Source of the DNA: Mycolicibacterium fortuitum subsp. fortuitum
GTDB lineage: Bacteria; Actinomycetota; Actinomycetes; Mycobacteriales; Mycobacteriaceae
Reading direction: 5' to 3'
Length of the DNA stretch: 64,000 bases
NCBI RefSeq assembly: GCF_022179545.1
Contig: NZ_AP025518.1
Coordinates: 1,240,001 to 1,304,000, forward strand
The notes beneath the pieces were generated by a model that was not told where the DNA came from, made no database searches, and saw nothing but the letters and a program-made list of their open reading frames with translations. Every line of letters begins with the position of its first letter. Within the stretch, counting starts at the first letter, position 1. The translations under genes and the position numbers were made by a program. This document shows positions 44,650 to 50,896 of the stretch, piece after piece.

Positions 44650-45263
44650 CGAGCGTCGGGGCCGATCCGCCCCGAGGCGAACCGGCTCAGCGCTCCCGTC
44701 TTCGCCAGACCCCGGACCGCGAACCACGACAGGAGTCCGGCGACCAGCGCGCCGGACGCGATCGCCGAGACCGTGTAGATCAACGCGAACGTGTTGGCCG
44801 AACCGGGATACCAGAGAATCAGATCGTTGATCGCCAGTGCCAGGCCGGCGACGGCGCCCGCGATCAGTGCGACCGGTAGCCCCCAGCGGCGGTAGAAGAA
44901 CACCGCGAAAACCAGTTCCGCGCCGAGGCCCTGCACGAGTCCGGATTCCAGCGTGAGCACGCCCCACTGGTTGCCGACCAACGCGGACACCGTGGCCGCG
45001 ACGAGTTCGCCGTACAGCGCCGCGCCCGGCTTGCGGATCACCAGGGCGGTGAGCACTCCGGCGAACAGCCAGCCGCCGGCGAGCAGTGCTTGCAGGCCCG
45101 GCAGGGCGGCGGTCAACGGTGCGCTGATCGGGTTGGAGGCGATGTTCCACACGACGAACACCAGCCCTGCCGCCGTGGCGAGAACGCTGGCGACAACGAT
45201 GTCGACGACCCGCCAGCGCAGTGCGCGGGCGCCCGGCGTGGTGTCGGTGGGCTGGGTGTTCAT
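44646..45263 (-). CDS. ECF transporter S component, YkoE family
   Basis: This 205-residue protein has six hydrophobic helices: RWRVVDIVVASVLATAAGLVFVVWN opens the protein and TFALIYTVSAIASGALVAGLLSWF lies near the end. The pattern, including GNQWGVLTLESGLVQGLGAELVFAVF, fits the YkoE family linked to thiamine or hydroxymethylpyrimidine uptake. It is the first gene of the ECF unit. No TPP riboswitch was found in the 70 bases upstream; only a small hairpin hiding the ribosome-binding site is present. Confidence 0.87.
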   Translation of the reverse strand: MNTQPTDTTPGARALRWRVVDIVVASVLATAAGLVFVVWNIASNPISAPLTAALPGLQALLAGGWLFAGVLTALVIRKPGAALYGELVAATVSALVGNQWGVLTLESGLVQGLGAELVFAVFFYRRWGLPVALIAGAVAGLALAINDLILWYPGSANTFALIYTVSAIASGALVAGLLSWFAVRGLAKTGALSRFASGRIGPDAR

Positions 45264-45267
45264 CGCT

Positions 45268-45284
45268 CTCCTTCGGGACAGGAG
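45268..45284 (-). promoter_or_regulatory. Small hairpin sequestering the ykoE-like Shine-Dalgarno
   Basis: On the minus strand CTCCT pairs with AGGAG around a 7-base loop, and the AGGAG is the apparent ribosome-binding site 4 bases from the ATG at 45263. The stem is only 5 base pairs, so regulation is only possible, not shown. Confidence 0.4.
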
Positions 45285-45333
45285 ATCAGTATGAACTGCG
45301 CACCTCACCGCGCCGCGCGCTCGTCGCTACCGG

Positions 45334-45786
45334 CTACTGGCCCGACTGCATGGCCTGTGCGATCTCCTCGGGGCTGACCTCGCGGACCGGCTGACCGAGT
45401 GACCACAGGTGCCCGAACGGGTCGCGCACCTGGCCGTAGCGGTCGCCCCAGAACTGGTCTTCGAGCGGCATGACGACCTCGGCGCCGGCATCGACCGCCC
45501 TGGCGAACTTCTCCTCGACATCGGTCACGGTGAGGTGGATGGTCACCGGGCTGCCTCCCAGCGCCTTGGGGGTCGACGGCTTGCCGTCGTTGTACTCGGG
45601 AAAGTCGTCGTTGAGCATGACCGTGGAGCCGTTGATGGTCAGCGCGGCATGGACGAGCTTGCCGTCGGGACCGGGCACCCGGCCCAGCTCGGTGGCACCG
45701 AATGCCTTGACATAGAAGTCAATTGCCGCTGCGGCGTCGTCGACAACCAGATGCGGAAGGACTGCGGGAGTTACTTCGATCGCCAT
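45334..45786 (-). CDS. PhnB-like VOC/glyoxalase-fold protein (Rv0887c-like)
   Basis: This 150-residue protein has LPHLVVDDAAAAIDFYVKAFGATELGR for the first module and VTIHLTVTDVEEKFARAVDAGAEVVMPLEDQFWGDRYGQVRDPFGHLWSLGQ for the second, a typical PhnB-like VOC domain. DPFGHLW supplies a possible metal or ligand contact. The function is unknown. It sits downstream of citA on the same strand, as in M. tuberculosis. Confidence 0.87.
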   Translation of the reverse strand: MAIEVTPAVLPHLVVDDAAAAIDFYVKAFGATELGRVPGPDGKLVHAALTINGSTVMLNDDFPEYNDGKPSTPKALGGSPVTIHLTVTDVEEKFARAVDAGAEVVMPLEDQFWGDRYGQVRDPFGHLWSLGQPVREVSPEEIAQAMQSGQ

Positions 45787-45894
45787 GATTTTCTCCTGGT
45801 GTTGGTGAGCGGGTTCAATGCAGACCCGCGCGGCGGGCGGATCTCATCGCGGACACCACCCATGCAACCACCACCGTCTGACAAAACCCGTCGC

Positions 45895-47013
45895 TCAGGA
45901 CGTGGCGATCTTGTCCCATCCGGCGACCGACTGGACGCTGCGCGGTTCGGGGCCGACGTAGATGGCGGCCGGGCGCACCAACTTGCCCAGCCGTTTCTGC
46001 TCCATGATGTGCGCGCACCAGCCCGCGGTCCGCCCACAGGTGAACATCGCAGGCATCATCGAGGCGGGCACCTGGGCGAAGTCCAGGATGACCGCTGCCC
46101 AGAATTCGACGTTGGTCTCGATGGCCCGGTCCGGCCGGCGTTCGCGGAGCTCGGCCAGTGCGGCCTGCTCGAGGGCCGCCGCCACCTCGTACCGGGGTGC
46201 CTCAAGGCGTTTCGCGGTGGCCCGCAACACCCGGGCCCGCGGATCCTCGGCCCGATACACGCGGTGCCCGAAGCCCATCAGCTTGTCACCGCGATCGAGG
46301 ATGGATTTCACCACCGCGCGGGCGTCGCCGGTCTTCTCCACCTCTTCGATCATCGGCAGCACCCGGGCCGGGGCTCCGCCGTGCAGCGGGCCGCTCATCG
46401 CGCCAACCGCACCCGACAGGGAGGCGGCCACATCAGCACCGGTGGAGGCGATCACCCGCGCGGTGAACGTCGACGCGTTCATCCCGTGCTCGGCGGCGGT
46501 GACCCAGTAGGCGTCGATGGCCTCGACGTGCTTGGGATCGGGATCGCCCTGCCAGCGCGTCATGAAACGTGCTGTCACAGTGGAACATTCGTCGATCCTG
46601 CGCTGTGGAACGGCAGGTTGGTAGATGCCGCGGGCGGATTGTGCGACGTAGGACAGCGCCATCACCGATGCCCTTGCCAGCTGGTCGCGCGCGATGGCGT
46701 CTTCGATGTCCAGAAGTGGCGCGTATCCCCAGATCGGGGCCAGCATCGCCAGCCCGGCCTGGACGTCGACGCGCACGTCGCCGCTGTGGATGGGCAGCGG
46801 GAACGGCTCGGCCGGGGGCAGCCCCGTGCCGAAATCGCCGTCGACCAGCAGTCCCCACACATCGCCGAAGGTGACCCGGCGGTCCACCAGTTCCTCGATG
46901 TCCACGCCTCGGTAGCGCAGCGCACCGCCGTCCTTGTCCGGTTCGGCGATCTCGGTGGTGAAGGCGACGACGCCTTCGAGGCCGGCAACGAAGTCTTCCG
47001 GTACAGCTGGCAT
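45895..47013 (-). CDS. citA: CitA, second citrate synthase
   Basis: This 372-residue protein has the citrate synthase fold with active-site segments [12 protein letters not shown] (His), [15 protein letters not shown] (His), and [16 protein letters not shown] (Asp). It is shorter than the 430-residue hexameric type, matching the mycobacterial CitA (Rv0889c). It condenses acetyl-CoA and oxaloacetate, or a related acyl-CoA. It diverges from pdxH with a 41-base intergenic space. Confidence 0.94.
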   Translation of the reverse strand: MPAVPEDFVAGLEGVVAFTTEIAEPDKDGGALRYRGVDIEELVDRRVTFGDVWGLLVDGDFGTGLPPAEPFPLPIHSGDVRVDVQAGLAMLAPIWGYAPLLDIEDAIARDQLARASVMALSYVAQSARGIYQPAVPQRRIDECSTVTARFMTRWQGDPDPKHVEAIDAYWVTAAEHGMNASTFTARVIASTGADVAASLSGAVGAMSGPLHGGAPARVLPMIEEVEKTGDARAVVKSILDRGDKLMGFGHRVYRAEDPRARVLRATAKRLEAPRYEVAAALEQAALAELRERRPDRAIETNVEFWAAVILDFAQVPASMMPAMFTCGRTAGWCAHIMEQKRLGKLVRPAAIYVGPEPRSVQSVAGWDKIATS

Positions 47014-47041
47014 GGCCAGATTGTTGCACCAAGTCCAGGCG

Positions 47042-47047
47042 TAGCGT
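47042..47047 (+). promoter_or_regulatory. Candidate -10 element for pdxH
   Basis: TAGCGT ends 7 bases before the GTG at 47055, consistent with a leaderless transcript. Confidence 0.45.
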
Positions 47048-47054
47048 TACCGCG

Positions 47055-47765
47055 GTGGCCATACCCCCCGGACAGACCCCCGAGCACCACCATGACCTGG
47101 CTGCCATGCGGGTGGACTATGTGGAGAAGGACGGCTGCGGCGACCTCGACGTCGACGCACTCGGCGACGATCCGGCGACCGGTTGGCTGACGCTGCTGCG
47201 GACCTGGCTGGCCGACGCGTACCGGGCCGGGGTGGCCGAACCCAATGCCATGGTGGTCGCCACCTCCGATGAGGTGGGAAGACCGGTCACCCGGACGGTG
47301 TTGTGCAAGAGCATGGACCAGACCGGCATCACGTTCTTCACGAACTATGACTCCGCCAAAGGGATACAGCTGGCCGCGCATCCCTACGCGTCGGCGACGT
47401 TTCCCTGGTATCGGCTGGGGCGTCAGGTGCATGTGCGTGGCCCGGTGACCAAGGTGAGCCGGGAGGCCACACAGGACTACTGGTCCAAGCGTCCCCGCGG
47501 TTCTCAGCTCGGTGCCTGGGCGTCACAGCAGTCCAGCCCGATCGCGTCGCGTCAGGCGTTGATGGCGCAGCTCGCCGAGGTGACCGAGCGGTTCGCCGAT
47601 CTCGATGCCGTTCCCGCACCGCCGAACTGGGGCGGCTATCTGATCATGCCTGAGACCGTGGAGTTCTGGCAGGGGCGGGAAAACCGGGTACACAACCGAA
47701 TTCGCGTGACCTTCTCCGGCGGGCCGGCAGCGGTCGATGCGCGTGCCGAGCGCCTGCAGCCATGA
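47055..47765 (+). CDS. pdxH: PdxH, pyridoxamine/pyridoxine 5'-phosphate oxidase
   Basis: This 236-residue FMN enzyme makes pyridoxal 5'-phosphate. It has [27 protein letters not shown] (FMN phosphate contacts), [37 protein letters not shown], and the C-terminal signature [16 protein letters not shown]. All these belong to true PdxH rather than the general split-barrel group seen elsewhere in the window. It starts with GTG and precedes the MFS exporter by 27 bases. Confidence 0.93.
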   Translation: MAIPPGQTPEHHHDLAAMRVDYVEKDGCGDLDVDALGDDPATGWLTLLRTWLADAYRAGVAEPNAMVVATSDEVGRPVTRTVLCKSMDQTGITFFTNYDSAKGIQLAAHPYASATFPWYRLGRQVHVRGPVTKVSREATQDYWSKRPRGSQLGAWASQQSSPIASRQALMAQLAEVTERFADLDAVPAPPNWGGYLIMPETVEFWQGRENRVHNRIRVTFSGGPAAVDARAERLQP

Positions 47766-47792
47766 ATTTCCCCCGTAGCCTCGCCCGCCGTC

Positions 47793-49109
47793 GTGCGTAG
47801 GTTCTTCGCCGACACCACACCGCTGCGCACCCCGGATTTCCGGCGGCTGTGGCTGGCCGGAATTCCGACGGTCATCGGCGCCAACCTCACCATCTTCGCG
47901 GTACCGGTGCAGTTGTACGTGCTCACCGAGAATTCCTGGTACGTCGGATTGTCGGGACTGTTCGCGCTGGTGCCGCTGGTGGTCTTCGGGCTGTGGGGCG
48001 GTGCCTGGGCCGACGCGATGGACCGCAGGTTGTTGTTGATCATCGCCTCGGTCGGGCTGGCCGGCGCTTCGGTGCTGTTGTGGCTGCAGGCCGCGCTGGC
48101 CCTGAACAACGTGTGGGTGGTGCTGTGCCTGCTGGGTGTACAGCAGGCGTTCTACGCGGTCAACAGCCCGACGCGCTCGGCGGCCATTCCGCGGATGCTG
48201 CCGGGGGAGCAGCTGCCCGCGGCGAACTCGCTGAACATGACGGTCATGCAGTTCGGCGCGATCGTCGGCCCGCTGCTGGCCGGATTCCTGCTCAACTGGG
48301 TGGACCTCTCGACGCTCTACCTGATCGACGCCGTCACGTGTCTGGCGCCGATCTGGGCCACCTTCCGGCTGGCGCCGATCCCGCCGGTGAGCACCGAGCA
48401 GGGCTCCTCCCGCTGGGGCCTGACGGCCGTGCTCGACGGCTTTCGCTACCTGGCGGGCAACCGGGTGGTCTTGATGTCGTTCGTCGTCGACCTGGTGGCG
48501 ATGATCTTCGGGATGCCGCGCGCCCTGTTTCCCCAGATGGCGCATGAGAGTTTCGGCGGTCCGGTCGGTGGCGGCACAGCGATGGCATTGCTGGCGGCGG
48601 CGATGTCGGCGGGCGCGGTGGCCGGTGGCGTCTTCTCGGGCTGGCTGCCGCGCATCCGCAGGCAGGGATTGGCCGTGGTGCTGGCGATCGTGGTGTGGGG
48701 TGTGGCGATGGTCGGGTTCGGGATCGCGGGCGGGGCGGCCGGCGGTACCGCGGGGCTGGTGCTGTGGATCGCGTTGGCATTCCTGGCCGTTGGCGGTGCG
48801 GCCGACATGGTGTCTGCCGCCTTCCGTTCGACCATCCTGCAGCAGGCGGCCTCTGATGAGCTGCGTGGCCGGTTGCAGGGGGTCTTCACGGTCGTCGTCG
48901 CCGGTGGACCGAGGCTGGCCGATACCCTGCACGGTGCGGCGGCCGCAGCGGTCGGCACGACGGTCGCCGCGGCGGGTGGTGGCGCTCTGGTGGTGGTCGG
49001 CGTGGTGATCGCCGCGCTCGCGGTGCCGGCGTTCGTGCGCTATCGGGTGGGCCAGAGCGGTGACGGGGCCGGCCTTCGGCAGGAACCGTCCGAGGCTGAC
49101 AAAGTATGA
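47793..49109 (+). CDS. MFS exporter of the EntS/DHA3 type
   Basis: This 438-residue membrane protein with 12 hydrophobic helices begins RRFFADTTPLRTPDFRRLWLAGIPTVIGANLTIFAVPVQLYVLT. It has the A-motif-like GAWADAMDRRLLL and the AINSPTRSAAIPRMLPGEQLPAANSLN-type segment (VNSPTRSAAIPRML) of the DHA3/enterobactin exporter family. It probably exports a siderophore-like or hydrophobic compound. The start is GTG 27 bases after pdxH. It precedes a TetR gene by 81 bases, which may regulate it. Confidence 0.88.
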   Translation: MRRFFADTTPLRTPDFRRLWLAGIPTVIGANLTIFAVPVQLYVLTENSWYVGLSGLFALVPLVVFGLWGGAWADAMDRRLLLIIASVGLAGASVLLWLQAALALNNVWVVLCLLGVQQAFYAVNSPTRSAAIPRMLPGEQLPAANSLNMTVMQFGAIVGPLLAGFLLNWVDLSTLYLIDAVTCLAPIWATFRLAPIPPVSTEQGSSRWGLTAVLDGFRYLAGNRVVLMSFVVDLVAMIFGMPRALFPQMAHESFGGPVGGGTAMALLAAAMSAGAVAGGVFSGWLPRIRRQGLAVVLAIVVWGVAMVGFGIAGGAAGGTAGLVLWIALAFLAVGGAADMVSAAFRSTILQQAASDELRGRLQGVFTVVVAGGPRLADTLHGAAAAAVGTTVAAAGGGALVVVGVVIAALAVPAFVRYRVGQSGDGAGLRQEPSEADKV

Positions 49110-49176
49110 CCACCGGCGAATGGCATTGAGCGCCATATAGTTGCCGAGAAGGACCGAAGACCAGGCCTTTGAGGGC

Positions 49177-49182
49177 TAACAT
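49177..49182 (+). promoter_or_regulatory. Candidate -10 element for the TetR gene
   Basis: TAACAT ends 8 bases before the GTG at 49191, consistent with a leaderless or nearly leaderless transcript. Confidence 0.35.
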
Positions 49183-49190
49183 CCGATCTC

Positions 49191-49829
49191 GTGGTGGACG
49201 TGATGCGGCAGGCAGAGGCCGGTTTGCGGGAGCGCAAGAAGCAGCGCACCCGGGCGATGTTGATCGAGGCCGCGATCGATCTCTGCGACCGTCAAGGGTT
49301 CGAGCAAACCACCGTCGAGCAGATCGCGGCGGTCGCAGATGTCTCCCCTCGCACGTTCAGCCGCTACTTCGCCACCAAGGATGCGGTCGTGCTGGCGTTC
49401 GTCGACGAGGTGATCGAGAGCGTGGCGGTCGAACTGGCGGCGCAGCCGGCCGACATCGGCCATCTTGAGGCGTTGTATCGAGCTCACGTGCAGGCATTCC
49501 TGAAGACCAAGACAGCGCCCCCCACTCAACTCACGGCCGACCGGCTGCTGGCCTCGGCGCGCATCGTCACCTCCTCGCCGGCGTTGATGCATACGGCGTC
49601 GCAGTTCCGTGCCGATGCGGTCAACGTGGCCCTGGCCCGGCGGATGGGTGTGGCCGGTGACGATCGCCGGCTCAAACTGACGGCGGTGGTGTGGGGTTCG
49701 ATCATCATGACTGCCATCGGTGAGCTGGGATCTCACGCCGATTGGGCCTCGGTGAGCGTCGACGACATCGTCGGGCGGATCGAGGCGACGTACGCCGATT
49801 TCCGGGCGATCATCGCGAACGCGGGATAA
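49191..49829 (+). CDS. TetR-family regulator
   Basis: This 212-residue protein has the helix-turn-helix at about residues 17-64 (RTRAMLIEAAIDLCDRQGFEQTTVEQIAAVADVSPRTFSRYFATKDAVV). The FSRYF recognition helix is frequent in actinobacterial TetR proteins. The C-terminal domain is helical with no diagnostic motif. It starts with GTG. The neighbours are the MFS exporter upstream and, 253 non-coding bases downstream, the long GTPase-associated operon. It could regulate either, and no operator was recognised. Confidence 0.88.
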   Translation: MVDVMRQAEAGLRERKKQRTRAMLIEAAIDLCDRQGFEQTTVEQIAAVADVSPRTFSRYFATKDAVVLAFVDEVIESVAVELAAQPADIGHLEALYRAHVQAFLKTKTAPPTQLTADRLLASARIVTSSPALMHTASQFRADAVNVALARRMGVAGDDRRLKLTAVVWGSIIMTAIGELGSHADWASVSVDDIVGRIEATYADFRAIIANAG

Positions 49830-50082
49830 CTCGGCCTGATTCCGGCAATCCCGGAACGGTCGCTCCCGATTGGCGCACGGTGGACCCCGCTGATGCGGTT
49901 AGGCTCAATCAGCCGCGTATGAATGCGAAATATCGGCAGTATTTGGCAGAGTTCGGTGGCGCAGCACAGCGAACGCCGCTGCGCACAGTGACGCCGGACC
50001 CGATTACCATCGAATCCTCGGATCGCTGTCGGTGGGCGTTCGCTTTTCGACGGGTCGACGAACAATTGGGTGGGGAACGTAG

Positions 50083-50289
50083 ATGACATACGGCTGGCAC
50101 GGGGGCAGCCCGGCTGATCCATTCGGCAACAACCCATTCGGTAGCCCACGACCGGCGATCGCTTCGGCGAACCATGAGGTGGCTGCACCGCCCGCTTCGA
50201 TAGCATCACCTGGTGTGGTTCGGGGGTCTGGTTTCGCTTTCATCGGTGCGTACCCCATGCTGCGCCGACCTGGCTCGACCGAGAACTGA
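50083..50289 (+). CDS. Small Gly/Pro-rich protein with DPFG/NPFG motifs, first gene of the operon
   Basis: This 68-residue protein begins MTYGWHGGSPADPFGNNPFGSP, then becomes Ala/Pro-rich and has no membrane segment. GTGGGGAACGT lies just upstream of the ATG. It is not recognised. The DPFG and NPFG peptides recur in the tail of the vWA protein of the same operon, which supports it being a real gene. The 253 bases between the preceding TetR stop and this start hold no gene and presumably the operon promoter; TTGGCG and TAGGCT are present but spaced too far apart to be convincing. Confidence 0.5.
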   Translation: MTYGWHGGSPADPFGNNPFGSPRPAIASANHEVAAPPASIASPGVVRGSGFAFIGAYPMLRRPGSTEN

Positions 50290-50310
50290 AGACGGAAGGA
50301 TTGGTGGCGT

Positions 50311-50892
50311 TTGAGCACCCCGAGTCCATTCGATTTCAGCGACTTCGGTCCCCCCGCGCGGCCTGGCCCTCCTGGACCGGCACCCGGCCCTGGCGGCCGT
50401 CCCGCACCGGGTCCGGGCGGACCCTCGTCGGGCTTCGATCCGTGGGCGGGCGAACCGCCGGCGGCCCAGCCCCAGAGCGCGTCGCACGAGATCTTCGGTG
50501 CGCCCCCGTCGGCGCACCCCATGGGCGGGCAGGACGCGTTCGGTCAGCCCATCACGGTGGGGCCCGGCGCGGCGGCGTTGCGGACCACCGGACCACCCTT
50601 GATCTGGTTTGCCGTGGCGCTCGCACTGGCGCTTGCCGGGGTGATCATCGCGGTGATCGGCGCGGTGATGGGGCCGATGATCGTCACTGCGGTGGCGGGC
50701 TGGCTGCTGGCCGGTCCCGTGGCCATCGGCGCCCTGGCCGTCTACACGCGCGTGGACACCCGGCGCCGCACCGACGCCATCTACTCGGCACCCAACTGGA
50801 CCTCGACGTTGTACTGGGCGGTGCTGGCGGTGTGTCTCATCGGCATCGCCGTCGGGGCCTGGCAGATCGCACTATGGGCGGGCAGGCTCTAG
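50311..50892 (+). CDS. Proline/glycine-rich three-helix membrane protein
   Basis: This 193-residue protein starts at TTG (50311). Residues 1-90 are Pro/Gly/Ala-rich with aromatic punctuation (SPFDFSDFGPP, FDPWAG, DAFGQP). Three hydrophobic helices follow at about 94-116, 118-140 and 155-177 or later, with a polar loop containing TRVDTRRRTDAIYSAPNW. It has no recognised family. It lies 21 bases after the small gene and 4 bases before the vWA gene and is part of the same operon. It could anchor the system at the membrane. Confidence 0.75.
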   Translation: MSTPSPFDFSDFGPPARPGPPGPAPGPGGRPAPGPGGPSSGFDPWAGEPPAAQPQSASHEIFGAPPSAHPMGGQDAFGQPITVGPGAAALRTTGPPLIWFAVALALALAGVIIAVIGAVMGPMIVTAVAGWLLAGPVAIGALAVYTRVDTRRRTDAIYSAPNWTSTLYWAVLAVCLIGIAVGAWQIALWAGRL

Positions 50893-50896
50893 AAGG

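Noticed and set aside
45264..45333. TPP riboswitch upstream of the YkoE-like gene
   Set aside because: Only 70 non-coding bases are available and the conserved CUGAGA and ACCUGAUC-type blocks are not both present.
47523..49136. 537-codon minus-strand frame opposite the MFS exporter
   Set aside because: The plus strand encodes a clear 12-helix transporter; the antisense product is Arg/Gln/His-rich noise.
49861..49910. TTGGCG and TAGGCT as promoter of the GTPase-associated operon
   Set aside because: The spacing between the hexamers is 24 bases, outside the usual range, so no promoter was called.
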